DNA of 64,000 nucleotides, taken from assembly GCA_963674835.2 (NCBI GenBank), contig CAXXKC010000002.1, forward strand, positions 1,240,001 through 1,304,000, in the 5' to 3' direction. Below the pieces are notes generated by a model. The model searched no databases. It was not told where the DNA came from and saw nothing but the letters and a program-made list of their open reading frames with translations. This document shows positions 14,266-23,254 of this stretch, piece by piece (the stretch's first letter is position 1; each line of letters begins with the position of its first letter). The DNA is from G963674835 sp963674835. Lineage in GTDB: Bacteria > Planctomycetota > Planctomycetia > Pirellulales > Thermoguttaceae. Position numbers and translations under genes: made by a program.

Positions 14266-17200
14266 ATGAGTACGATCGCCCCCCCTGAGCCGGCGTCTGC
14301 GGAGCGTCGGCCGTCTGTCGAGACCATTGCTCGGAAGGTGGAATCGTCGCGCGAGGCGGACGGGGCCCGCGACGGGCTGACATCGACGAGCTTTCTGGCT
14401 TTGCTGGCGACGCAGTTCCTGGTGGCGCTGAACGACAACATGTTCCGCTGGCTGATCATTCCGATCGGCAAGGAACTGGTCGGACAGGACAAGGCGTTGA
14501 CGGCCGGCGCGGTCTGTTTCCTGCTGCCGTTCGTGCTCCTGTCCAGCCTGGGGGGATATCTGGCGGATCGGTTCAGCAAACGGTCGGTGATGATCGGCTG
14601 CAAGGTGGCCGAAATCTTCATCATGGTGGCGGGGATCGTGGCGATTCTGGGCGGCAACGTGCCGTGCATGTTCGGCGTGCTGTTTCTGATGGGAGCGCAG
14701 AGTGCGCTGTTCAGCCCGTCGAAGTTTGGATGCATCCCGGAGATCGTTCATGCGGACCGGATACCGGCGGCCAACGGCATCATCGGCATGACCACGATGG
14801 TGGCGGTGATTCTGGGGACCGTGGCTGGCGGTGTGTTGTACAGTCTGACCGTGCCCGCGGGGACGACGAGCTGGTGGATCTCGGCGGCGGCGCTGGTGGG
14901 CGTGGCAAGCCTTGGACTGGTGGTGAGCTTGTGGATTGGGCCGCTGCGAGCGGCCAATCCGGGGCGGCCGTTCTCGTGGAATCCGGCCGGGGAAGTGGTG
15001 CACGACCTTCGCATTCTGTCGTCGCGGCGGCCGCTGTTGCTGGCGGCCCTGGCGGGGATGTTCTTCTGGTCGCTGGCGCTACTGGCGCAGATCAACGTGG
15101 ACAAGTTTGCAGTGCCGGAGCTTGTGACGGATCAGCAGTACGTTGGTCCGCTGATGGCCGTGCTTACGCTGGGGATCGGACTGGGGAGCCTGCTGGCGGG
15201 CATCTGGTCGGGTGGCCGAGTGGAAGTGGGCATCGTGCCCTTCGGGACGGCGGGAATTGCGCTGTCGTCGGTGTTGCTGTGGACCGTGCCGCAGGGCGTC
15301 GGACATCCGCTGTCGGCCCCTTACGGCTGGGCGTGCTTGTGGCTGTTGGTGATGGGCGTGTCGGCCGGGTTGTTCGACATCCCCGTGCAGTCGTTCCTTC
15401 AGTATCGCAGTCCCGAGAAGAACCGCGGCGCGGTGCTGGCGGCGAACAACTTCCTGTCGTTCTCGGGGATGCTGGGGGCTTCGGTGGTGTTCTGGCTGCT
15501 GGCGTCGAAGCTGGGGCTGTCGGCACGGACGATCTTCTTGATCGGCGGAATCGCGACGGTGCCGGTCGTGGTGGCGATGGTGTGGAGGATTCCGGCGGCA
15601 GTGGTGCGCGTGGCGCTGAGACTGCTGGTGCAGATCTTCTATCGCGTGGATACCGAGGGGTTGAGGAATGTTCCCGAGAGGGGTGGGGCATTGCTCGTCG
15701 CCAACCACGTGACGTGGCTCGACGGGCTGCTCTTGCTGCTGTTCAGTCCCCGGCCGGTTCGGATCATCGCATATTCCGACTATGTATCGGGGCGTTTCCT
15801 GGGCCGGTTGGCCGATGAAGTGGGTGTGATCCCGATTATGCCGGGGGACCGCCGGTCGGTGACGAAGGCCATTCGGACGGCACGTCAGGCTTTACGGGAT
15901 GGGGAGTTAGTATGTATCTTTCCCGAGGGCGCTTTGACGCCCACCGGAGAGCTGCAGGCCTTTCAGCCGGGGTTCCTGACAATCCTGAAGGACAGCGGCA
16001 CCCCGCTGGTGCCCGTCTATTTGGGTGGACTGTGGGGAAGCGTCTTCAGCTTTGAGGGAGGGAAGTATTTCTGGAAGCGGCCGCGGCGAGTACCCTATCC
16101 GGTGAGCATTCGATTTGGGACGCCGATGGACGAGGTCGCCGACAGTGAGACCGTCTTTCGGGCCATCGAGGAACTCAGGGACACAACGATGACGCAGAAC
16201 TCCAGCGGGAGTCTCATACCAGCACGCATCTTCCTGCGCAAGTGTCGCAAGCGAATGCGGTCGCTGAAGACTGCGGACAGCACGGGCGCCGAATTGACCG
16301 GTAGCGGGCTGTTGACGCGGACGCTGGCACTGCGGCGTCTGCTGCGGCGCGAAGTGCTGGACGACGACGAACGCTACGTCGGCGTGTTGATGCCGCCGTC
16401 GGTCGCCGGGTTGGTCGTGAACGCTTCGTTGACCGTCGATAGCCGCGTTGCGGTGAACCTGAACTACACGGTGTCGTCGGACGTGATGAACCTCTGCATC
16501 GCGCGGTGCGGGATCCGGAGGGTGCTGACCAGCCGGCGAGTGCTGGAACGGTTCGATCTGAAGATGAACGCGGAAATCGCCTATCTCGAGGATCTGAAGG
16601 ACCGCTTCACGCTGGTCGACAAGGTGACGGCCGCGAGCCAAGCGTGGCTCTGGCCCGTGGGATTGCTGGAACGCCATTTGGGTCTGACGAAGATCCGGCC
16701 GGACGATACGCTGACGGTGATTTTCACGTCGGGTTCGACGGGGGATCCGAAAGGCGTGGTGCTGACGCACGCCAACGTCGGCGCGAATATCGACGCGTTC
16801 AACGCGGTGATCAACTTCCGCAGCGACGACACGGTGCTGGGCTCGCTACCGTTCTTCCACTCGTTCGGGTACACGACGACGCTTTGGTCGGCGCTGACGA
16901 TGGACGCCCGGGGCGTCTACCATTTCAGCCCCTTGGACTATCGGCAGGTGGGGGCCTTGTGCCGGAAATACAAGGGAACGGTGATGGTGAGCACGGCGAC
17001 GTTCTTGCGGACGTACCTGCGACGATGCCCGCCCGAGGACTTCGCGTCGCTGGAAGTGCTTGTCACCGGGGCAGAGAAGTTGCCGATGGAACTCGCCGAC
17101 GCGTTTGAGCAGAAGTTCGGCGTGCGTCCGTACGAGGGGTACGGTACGACGGAGCTGTCGCCGGTGGTTGCGTTCAACGTGGCCCCAAGCCGGCGTCTGG

Positions 17201-17799
17201 CGGGCCAGGAGCCGATCAACAAACGCGGCACGATCGGCAAGCCGATTCCCGGCGTGTTTGCGAAAGTGGTCGATCTGGATACGGGGGAAGACCTGGGACC
17301 GAACCAGCCGGGTATGTTGCTGGTGTCGGGGCACTGCGTGATGAAGGGGTACTTCGGCGATCCGGAGAAGACGGCGGAGGTGATGCGCGGGAAGTGGTAC
17401 GTGACGGGCGACATCGCGCTGATCGACGAGGAAGGGTACATCCAGATTACGGGACGCCAAAGCCGTTTCTCGAAGATCGGCGGCGAGATGGTGCCGCACC
17501 TACGGATCGAGGAAATCCTGATGAAGGTGCTGGGCATCGAAGAGGACGAGTTGCGCCTGGCGGTAGCGTCGGTTCCCGATCCGCGTAAGGGAGAGCGAAT
17601 CGTCGTATTGCACACGGGGTTGGACCGCAGACCGGAGGAAATCTGTCGGGATATGATCGCGACGGGAATGCCCTCGATTTGGGTGCCGTCGCCGGATAGT
17701 TTCTGCGAAGTGCCGGCGATTCCCGTGCTCGGCACCGGCAAGCTCGATCTGAGACAGTTGAAGCTGCTGGCAGAGGAGCGTTTCTGCGTGTCGGAATAA
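14266..17799 (+). CDS. Fused LplT-type MFS transporter / PlsC acyltransferase / acyl-ACP (CoA) ligase
   Basis: A 1177-residue inner-membrane protein with three modules. Residues about 40-415 are an MFS transporter of LplT type (lysophospholipid flipping; LVALNDNMFRWLIIPIGKEL). Residues about 465-620 are a PlsC/LPLAT acyltransferase with the HX4D motif in NHVTWLD (near 479) and FPEGALTPTGE (near 551). Residues about 680-1177 are an AMP-forming ligase with TSGSTGDPKG (near 820), GYGTTELSP (near 958), TGDIALIDEEG (near 1046) and the C-terminal lysine region GTGKLDL (near 1157). In E. coli the same activities sit on LplT and Aas, which import and re-acylate lysophospholipids. Here the whole recycling pathway is on one chain, which is known in several phyla. 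Confidence 0.9.
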   Translation: MSTIAPPEPASAERRPSVETIARKVESSREADGARDGLTSTSFLALLATQFLVALNDNMFRWLIIPIGKELVGQDKALTAGAVCFLLPFVLLSSLGGYLADRFSKRSVMIGCKVAEIFIMVAGIVAILGGNVPCMFGVLFLMGAQSALFSPSKFGCIPEIVHADRIPAANGIIGMTTMVAVILGTVAGGVLYSLTVPAGTTSWWISAAALVGVASLGLVVSLWIGPLRAANPGRPFSWNPAGEVVHDLRILSSRRPLLLAALAGMFFWSLALLAQINVDKFAVPELVTDQQYVGPLMAVLTLGIGLGSLLAGIWSGGRVEVGIVPFGTAGIALSSVLLWTVPQGVGHPLSAPYGWACLWLLVMGVSAGLFDIPVQSFLQYRSPEKNRGAVLAANNFLSFSGMLGASVVFWLLASKLGLSARTIFLIGGIATVPVVVAMVWRIPAAVVRVALRLLVQIFYRVDTEGLRNVPERGGALLVANHVTWLDGLLLLLFSPRPVRIIAYSDYVSGRFLGRLADEVGVIPIMPGDRRSVTKAIRTARQALRDGELVCIFPEGALTPTGELQAFQPGFLTILKDSGTPLVPVYLGGLWGSVFSFEGGKYFWKRPRRVPYPVSIRFGTPMDEVADSETVFRAIEELRDTTMTQNSSGSLIPARIFLRKCRKRMRSLKTADSTGAELTGSGLLTRTLALRRLLRREVLDDDERYVGVLMPPSVAGLVVNASLTVDSRVAVNLNYTVSSDVMNLCIARCGIRRVLTSRRVLERFDLKMNAEIAYLEDLKDRFTLVDKVTAASQAWLWPVGLLERHLGLTKIRPDDTLTVIFTSGSTGDPKGVVLTHANVGANIDAFNAVINFRSDDTVLGSLPFFHSFGYTTTLWSALTMDARGVYHFSPLDYRQVGALCRKYKGTVMVSTATFLRTYLRRCPPEDFASLEVLVTGAEKLPMELADAFEQKFGVRPYEGYGTTELSPVVAFNVAPSRRLAGQEPINKRGTIGKPIPGVFAKVVDLDTGEDLGPNQPGMLLVSGHCVMKGYFGDPEKTAEVMRGKWYVTGDIALIDEEGYIQITGRQSRFSKIGGEMVPHLRIEEILMKVLGIEEDELRLAVASVPDPRKGERIVVLHTGLDRRPEEICRDMIATGMPSIWVPSPDSFCEVPAIPVLGTGKLDLRQLKLLAEERFCVSE

Positions 17800-17939
17800 G
17801 GGTGGCCGAGATTGGCGGCGGCGATAACCCTGGACAGTTATGTGCAATCGGTGCCGGTTCCCCGAATACCCCTGTGAGCGTACAATCGTGTGGTGGGATG
17901 TAGTTGCCTCGCCCGTCGGCTGGCTGGGGGGCAAACGCA

Positions 17940-19454
17940 ATGGCTCTTTTGGTCCCTACTGGCAGTACACTCTTGTCGGCTGTCGGCAGAATCCTCGCGT
18001 GGGGGACGGTGCCGGCAAAGTGTCCAGCCCGCGCGCGACGGCTGAGTCGAACAATCGACGCGGGGGGGTGTCGGTATAGCGATTTCTCGAGGACGTCGCT
18101 CGGGGCAGCCGCTTTGACTGTTCCGTATGCAGACGTGACTCAGAGCGTTTCCATCGCGCTGATCGCCGTGGCGCTAACGGCAGGGGTGGGCGTGGTCGTC
18201 GTCTTGGCGTTGGTGCGCCTGTTTCATCGCCGCGCCGAACAGAGGGCCGCCCGCCTGGAAAAGACGATCGACGAGGCGACGGCTGCGCTGGCCGCCAGCC
18301 AGCAGCGGTTCCAACTGGCGGTGCGGGGCACCGACGTCGGGATCTGGGACTGGGATCTGCGCAGCGGGAAAGTGTATTTCTCGCCGCGGTGGAAGAGCAT
18401 GCTGGGGTACGGCGATGACGAGATCAGCGATGAGGCCCTGGAGTGGGACAGTCGCATCCATCCCGAGGATCGGCGGCAGGCGACCGAGACGTTGCAGGCG
18501 TTCCTGCTGGGCGAGACTCCCACGTATGAGCTCGAACATCGGCTCCGTCACAAGGACGGATCGTACCGATGGATTCTCGCCCGGGGCTTGGCAGTCCGCG
18601 ACTTGCAGGGGCGTCCGACGCGGATGGTCGGCTCGCATCTGGACATCACCGAGTGGAAAGAATCGGCGGAGCGGCTTCGGGAGTTGGCCGAGGCGTTACG
18701 GCGGTCGAATCGCGAGTTGGAGCAGTTCGCCTACGTGGTTTCCCACGATCTGCAGGAACCGCTGCGGATGATCTCCGCGTACCTGGGTACGCTCGTGCAG
18801 GAGCACGGCAAGGAGTTCTCACCGCGGGTGCATACCCTGTTGGATCTTTCGCTGCAGACGGGCCTTCGGATGCGAGAGTTGATCGACAATCTACTGGCGT
18901 ATTGCCGCGCGGGCGGAGACGAGCAGTATTTCGAGGCTGTCTCGTGCGACGAGGCGCTGGACAACGCGCTGCGGAATTTGAAGTTGGTGATCGACGAGAC
19001 TCGAGCCGAAGTTACGCGAGCGGAGTTGCCTGTGGTGTGGGCCGATCGGACGCAGGTGGTACGGCTGTTTCAGAACCTGATGAGCAACGCGATCAAGTTC
19101 CACGGAAATACCCCTCCGATGGTGGAGGTTCGGGCCGAGAAAGACGGCGATTTCTGGGAGTTTTCCGTTCGCGATAACGGCATTGGCATCCCTGCCGAAT
19201 ATGCGGAGAGGGTGTTCAAGGTGTTCGAGCGGCTGCATACGGGCGACGAGTATCCGGGAACGGGGATCGGGCTTGCCATGTGCAAGCGAATCGTCGACCG
19301 GTACGGAGGGCATATTTGGTTCACGTCGGAGGCGGGGCAGGGCACGACGTTCCATTTCACTTTGCCCGGGGGTGACGCCGAGAAGCTGGCACCTGAGGGA
19401 GTTTCTTCGGCTGTGTCGGGCACGGACACGAGGAAGGGAGATCAGTCGCTATGA
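17940..19454 (+). CDS. PAS-domain sensor histidine kinase
   Basis: A membrane-anchored kinase of 504 residues from the ATG at 17940. One strong membrane segment near 70-95 (IALIAVALTAGVGVVVVLAL) is followed by a short coiled coil, a PAS/PAC domain near 118-237 (GIWDWDLRSGKVYFSPRW, MVGSHLDITEWK), the HisKA helix with His269 (VVSHDLQEPLRM), and a HATPase with N-box LMSNAIKFHG, DNGIGIP and GTGIGLAMC. Of phytochrome-type kinase class. The start is uncertain: the first 65 residues are poorly protein-like, and TTG (18116) or GTG (about 18134) just before the membrane segment are alternatives. The stop overlaps the next gene's ATG, so the pair is translationally coupled. Confidence 0.85.
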   Translation: MALLVPTGSTLLSAVGRILAWGTVPAKCPARARRLSRTIDAGGCRYSDFSRTSLGAAALTVPYADVTQSVSIALIAVALTAGVGVVVVLALVRLFHRRAEQRAARLEKTIDEATAALAASQQRFQLAVRGTDVGIWDWDLRSGKVYFSPRWKSMLGYGDDEISDEALEWDSRIHPEDRRQATETLQAFLLGETPTYELEHRLRHKDGSYRWILARGLAVRDLQGRPTRMVGSHLDITEWKESAERLRELAEALRRSNRELEQFAYVVSHDLQEPLRMISAYLGTLVQEHGKEFSPRVHTLLDLSLQTGLRMRELIDNLLAYCRAGGDEQYFEAVSCDEALDNALRNLKLVIDETRAEVTRAELPVVWADRTQVVRLFQNLMSNAIKFHGNTPPMVEVRAEKDGDFWEFSVRDNGIGIPAEYAERVFKVFERLHTGDEYPGTGIGLAMCKRIVDRYGGHIWFTSEAGQGTTFHFTLPGGDAEKLAPEGVSSAVSGTDTRKGDQSL

Positions 19455-19900
19455 GTCGCGAGACCGTCGGCAGACCGATGGAGATTCTGCTGATCGAAGA
19501 CAACCTGGAAGACGCTCGCGTGGCGATCGAGTCGCTGAAACGAGGGGAGATTCCCTGCCGAATCAGCCTGGTGCGCGACGGAGAGGAAGCGCTGTGGTTC
19601 CTCTTTCGACGAGAGATCTACGCAAAGGCCCCCCGGCCTGACCTGGTGTTGCTGGATCTGAAGTTGCCGAAGAAAAGCGGTCGCGAGGTGTTGGAGGAAT
19701 TGCGGGCGGACGCAGATTTGAAGGAGATTCCCGTGGTGGTGCTGACGACATCGCAGGTTCACGAGGAAATTCTGCGAGGCGAGCATTTGCACGTGGAAGA
19801 CTACATGGTCAAGCCGGTGGACTTGGAGCAGTTCATCGAGGTCGTGAAGCGGCTGCGCCGGTTTTGGCTGGGAGTGGTCATTCTGCCGGTGATCGACTGA
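19451..19900 (+). CDS. Rcp1-like response regulator
   Basis: A 149-residue receiver of the phytochrome-partner type (Rcp1): IEDNLEDARVAIESL at the N-terminus, phospho-acceptor D69 in LVLLDLKLPKKSGREVLEEL, and the K in YMVKPVDLEQF. The ATG overlaps the kinase stop codon by four bases (ATGA), which marks the two as a cognate pair. No output domain, so the downstream target is met by protein contact. Confidence 0.9.
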   Translation: MSRETVGRPMEILLIEDNLEDARVAIESLKRGEIPCRISLVRDGEEALWFLFRREIYAKAPRPDLVLLDLKLPKKSGREVLEELRADADLKEIPVVVLTTSQVHEEILRGEHLHVEDYMVKPVDLEQFIEVVKRLRRFWLGVVILPVID

Positions 19901-20447
19901 AGGGGCCGGCGTTGCACGGGGCGAATGCGCGGTGCGGGGGCGTTTGACGGCGCAGGTGCTCAGTATCTCGCAGAATCTGCGAGTTACCTGCTTGCAGTCG
20001 GTAGCCGGCGCAGGATAATGAGCACGGCTCCTGCTGGCTGGCCGCGATCGGCTTATCGAAAAGCGGCAAGTGTCTCTTGTGCGGCGGCCGTGGGGGCGGG
20101 ATCAGGAGGTTCCCTAGATCTCATGGACGTGATCGCCTTCCCAAAAACTGAGGCACACCGCCAGGGTAGCGTATCAGCAAGTCTGGCGACCGCTGCATTC
20201 AAGGCGGTGTGGCGCGCCAAGGTTCTTTCCCATGCACTCGGAAGGTCTGTCTGCCAGGTTCACGACGGTGGGTCCGCGCGCCGGCATCTGGGCAGAAGGA
20301 GAATTGCCCGGGTACGTGTGGCCGCGAAGAATACACCACTGTTGATAGAGTGCCGTGGGGATGGTACGGGCAGGCGATCGGGCTCAGCAGCCGCCAGCGT
20401 GTTAGTTAAGGAGAAACGGGCAACACTACTCGCCAAGGAGAGGACCC
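19901..20447. other. Intergenic region without a supported gene
   Basis: About 550 bases between the response regulator and the DUF1573 gene. A frame from 20123 runs across into the start of the DUF1573 gene but has low-complexity basic sequence and was not accepted. The last 15 bases hold the AAGGAGAGGA ribosome-binding site of the DUF1573 gene. No clear promoter seen. Confidence 0.45.
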
Positions 20448-21434
20448 ATGGTACAAAAGATGCTGCTGACAGTGACGGCGGTTCTATCATTGGTCGCGGG
20501 CGCTTCGGCCCAGGAGTGGGCTGAGAAGATGTTCGAAGTGCACAACCATGATTTTGGAACCGTGGCACGCGACGCCAAGGCCGATTACGAGTTTGTGGTT
20601 ACGAACAATTACATGGACGACGTGCACATCGCCGGCGCACAGGCGAGCTGCGGATGCACGCGGACCGAGATCAAGAACCCGACGCTGAAGACGTACGAGC
20701 AAGGGGCCGTCGTGGCGACGATCAATACGAAAGCGTTTCGCGGCCAGCGCGGGGCCACGATTACGGTCACGTTCGACAAGCCGTCGCACGCGGTCGTTCA
20801 ACTGCACGTCCGGGCTCTGATCCGCGACGACGTGGTGTTCAACCCGAGCAGCATACAGTTCGAGTCGATCGATCAGGGGGCCGCCCTGGAGCGGTGGGTG
20901 GCCGTGAGCTGCGACACTCCGAGGGACTGGCGCGTGTTGAGCATCAAGAGCTCGAACCCGCATCTGACGGCAGAGATTGTGAGCACGGAGCGCAACGGTC
21001 CTTGGATGACGAGCCAATTGTGCGTTCGCCTGGACAAGGACGCGCCGGTCGGCTATCTGCGGGACCACCTGCTGCTGGAGACCAGCGACCGACCGGCCGA
21101 ATCGATCCCGCTGGAGGTGGAAGGGCGGATCGTGCCGAACGTGACGGTGAGCCCGTCGTCGCTCTTCATGGGCGTGGTGCGGCCGGGAGAGAAGGTGACG
21201 CGGCAATTGGTCGTGCACGGCAAGAAGCCTTTCCGCATCACGTCGGTGAAGTGCGACGACGCGATGTTCAAGCTCGACTTGAAAGACGATTCGCAGGCGA
21301 AGCCGCTGCATATCATTCCCATCACCTTCATCGCCAGCGCGGAGCCCGGTCGAGTCGTGCAGACGATCCAGATCCACACCGACCTGGACAATGCCGCTCC
21401 GGAGTTGTCAACGTATGCTGTCGTAGCTCCATAG
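20448..21434 (+). CDS. Secreted DUF1573 protein
   Basis: A 328-residue protein with a signal peptide (MVQKMLLTVTAVLSLVAGAS, cut after AQ). It has the DUF1573 signature (HDFGTVARDAKADYEFVVTN, then SCGCTRTEI) followed by two further immunoglobulin-like beta domains (ending IPLEVEGRI and IQIHTDL). DUF1573 proteins are common exported proteins of Bacteroidetes and Planctomycetes, with ASH/PapD-like folds and unknown partners. AAGGAGAGGA precedes the ATG at 20448. It is followed after 14 bases by the GYD gene and is likely co-transcribed with it. Confidence 0.85.
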   Translation: MVQKMLLTVTAVLSLVAGASAQEWAEKMFEVHNHDFGTVARDAKADYEFVVTNNYMDDVHIAGAQASCGCTRTEIKNPTLKTYEQGAVVATINTKAFRGQRGATITVTFDKPSHAVVQLHVRALIRDDVVFNPSSIQFESIDQGAALERWVAVSCDTPRDWRVLSIKSSNPHLTAEIVSTERNGPWMTSQLCVRLDKDAPVGYLRDHLLLETSDRPAESIPLEVEGRIVPNVTVSPSSLFMGVVRPGEKVTRQLVVHGKKPFRITSVKCDDAMFKLDLKDDSQAKPLHIIPITFIASAEPGRVVQTIQIHTDLDNAAPELSTYAVVAP

Positions 21435-21448
21435 GGGATCCCAACGCC

Positions 21449-21733
21449 ATGGCCACGTTCTTCATGTTTGGAACCTACTCGCCAGAGGCAACCCATAAGA
21501 TCAGCGCCCGTCGGACGGCGCTGGTGTACCAGGAGATCGAGAAATTGGGGGGGCGGGTTCGCGACATCTACGCCCTAATGGGGCAGTACGACCTGGTCCT
21601 TATCGTCGATCTGCCGCGGATGGCCGAGGCGATGCAGGCGTCGCTCGTGTTGAAACAACTTACGGGCATCTCGTTCTTTACTTCGGCGGCCATGTCGGTC
21701 GAGGAATTCGACCGCCTGATGAGTCGGGAATAA
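21449..21733 (+). CDS. GYD-domain protein
   Basis: A 94-residue protein of the GYD family (TYSPEATHKISARRTALVYQ, GGRVRDIYALMGQYDLVLIV). These are small ferredoxin-like-fold proteins of unknown function, named for a motif that here reads G-Q-Y-D. It lies 14 bases after the DUF1573 gene in the same direction, with GGGGAT before the ATG. Confidence 0.85.
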   Translation: MATFFMFGTYSPEATHKISARRTALVYQEIEKLGGRVRDIYALMGQYDLVLIVDLPRMAEAMQASLVLKQLTGISFFTSAAMSVEEFDRLMSRE

Positions 21734-21905
21734 GTGGGCCGCCGACGATTGACTTATGCGGAACAGCGCGTCATGCTGAGCGCGGCAAGGCGACTGTCCC
21801 CGTGCGGGGCAGACTGGTCGCCGTGGCCGGTGTGAGACGCGTTTCGAGGAGAGGAGTCCAAGGAAGGGTCCAAACGAAGAAGACGCCACCCCGGAGAGAA
21901 ACCTA

Positions 21906-22895
21906 ATGGTCCGGCCCAATCGGCGCGAGTTCCTCAAGGCGGCAGCAGCAGGTCTGGCTCTGTCGCCGCTGGCTAAATCGATTCTTGCGGCCCAGGAGAA
22001 TGTTGTCGGCGGCGTGCCGCGCCGTCCACTGGGCGACACGGGCCAGAAGGTGTCGATCATCGGCATCGGCGGCTGGCACATCGGGTCGATACCGCAGGAC
22101 GAGGCGATTGCCCTCATGCACCGGGCGATCGACGAGGGGATCGACTTTTTCGACAACGCTTGGGATTACCATAACGGCGGCAGCGAAGAGGTGATGGGCA
22201 AGGCCTTGGCCAGCGGGGGCAGGCGGGACAAAGTCTTCTTGATGACGAAGGTCTGCGATCGCGACTACGAGGGTGCCAAGAAGCAACTCGAGCAGAGCCT
22301 GCGGCGGTTGAAGACCGATCACCTCGACTTGTGGCAGTTCCACGAGATCAACTATCCGGAAGATCCGACCTGGGTCTTTGAGAAGGGCGGCATCCGCGCT
22401 GCAGTCGAGGCCCGCGAGCAGGGGAAGGTCCGCTTCATCGGCTTCACCGGGCACAAAGATATCCGGTTCCATTTGGAGATGCTCAAGAAGGCGTTCCATT
22501 GGAACTCCTCGCAAATGCCGATCAATATCCTCGATGCGCATTACCGGAGCTTCCAGAAAGAGGTGGTGCCGGTGTGCAACCGGCAGAACGTCGGAGTAGT
22601 AGGGATGAAGGGGTTGGCCGGCGGGCGAATCGCACGGCAGCTCGGATTGGACGCCGCACTGTGCCGCCGGTATTCGCTCTCGCTGCCGATCAGCACGCTG
22701 GTGTGTGGCATTACATCGAGCAAGGAGCTCGACCAGGACTTGGGCGTGGCGCGGGGCTTCAACCCACTGACGCCCGACGAGTTGCAGCAACTCGTGAACG
22801 ATACGAAGGAGCAGGGCAAAGACGGACGGAATGAGTCGTTCAAGACCTCGCGAAGCCACGATGGGGGTTACCATCGTCGGCAGCACGGGGTGTGA
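21906..22895 (+). CDS. Tat-exported aldo/keto reductase
   Basis: A 329-residue protein with a twin-arginine signal (NRREFLKAAAAGLALSPLA) and an aldo/keto reductase barrel: RPLGDTGQKVSIIGIGGWHI, FDNAWDYHNGGSEEVMGKAL (Asp and Tyr of the catalytic tetrad), FLMTKVC (Lys), LWQFHEIN (His). The GxGG and C-terminal CGITSSKELDQD are typical. Export by Tat with a bound nicotinamide cofactor fits many planctomycetal oxidoreductases acting on sugars. Substrate unknown. A T2 repeat lies 78 bases after its stop. Confidence 0.9.
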   Translation: MVRPNRREFLKAAAAGLALSPLAKSILAAQENVVGGVPRRPLGDTGQKVSIIGIGGWHIGSIPQDEAIALMHRAIDEGIDFFDNAWDYHNGGSEEVMGKALASGGRRDKVFLMTKVCDRDYEGAKKQLEQSLRRLKTDHLDLWQFHEINYPEDPTWVFEKGGIRAAVEAREQGKVRFIGFTGHKDIRFHLEMLKKAFHWNSSQMPINILDAHYRSFQKEVVPVCNRQNVGVVGMKGLAGGRIARQLGLDAALCRRYSLSLPISTLVCGITSSKELDQDLGVARGFNPLTPDELQQLVNDTKEQGKDGRNESFKTSRSHDGGYHRRQHGV

Positions 22896-22973
22896 TGTGG
22901 GGGAGGTTAGGGATTGGGGATCAGGGCGGTTGTTTGTCGTCGGTAGGTTTTGAAACCTGTTTCGCGCCAGGGC

Positions 22974-23044
22974 AGCGTGCAAATCGCTTTCGGAACTGTC
23001 GAAGCACACCGCCGAGAACGCTACAGTCAAGTGCGACTTGCACG
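22974..23044 (+). repeat. T2 dispersed repeat, copy a (partial)
   Basis: Matches the other T2 copies (49656, 52775, and 46008 inverted) over the core CGCTTTCGGAAC, the GCACACCGCCGAG arm and the end ACGCTACAGTCAAGTGCGAC. The left end is more diverged. It lies downstream of the aldo/keto reductase gene, in the same sense. Confidence 0.7.
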
Positions 23045-23065
23045 AGCCTTGTCAGGAGGAGAACA

Positions 23066-23251
23066 ATGCCGTTGTTTGCCATCCTCGAGGTTGACGAAGG
23101 GCTGACGATCACAGAGCTGGAGAACGAAGAGACTGCGGAGGACTGCGCCATTCTGCAGGGAGGCGTGGTGGTGGATCCCGGCCCGTACTATTCTTACCAG
23201 GACGCGTACGAAGCCTTGCTGGCTTTGGAAGACGAGGTCGAAGAGAGCTGA
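23066..23251 (+). CDS. Small acidic hypothetical protein
   Basis: A 61-residue acidic protein (MPLFAILEVDEGLTITELEN ... ALLALEDEVEES). CAGGAGGAG stands before the ATG at 23066; a longer frame upstream covers the T2 repeat and is not coding. It ends three bases before the convergent lpdA stop. Resembles other short acidic planctomycetal proteins; no known function. Confidence 0.65.
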   Translation: MPLFAILEVDEGLTITELENEETAEDCAILQGGVVVDPGPYYSYQDAYEALLALEDEVEES

Positions 23252-23254
23252 GTG

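Noticed and set aside
19925..20524. Plus-strand frame before the DUF1573 gene
   Set aside because: It runs into the DUF1573 coding region in another frame and shows no motif. No good ribosome-binding site.
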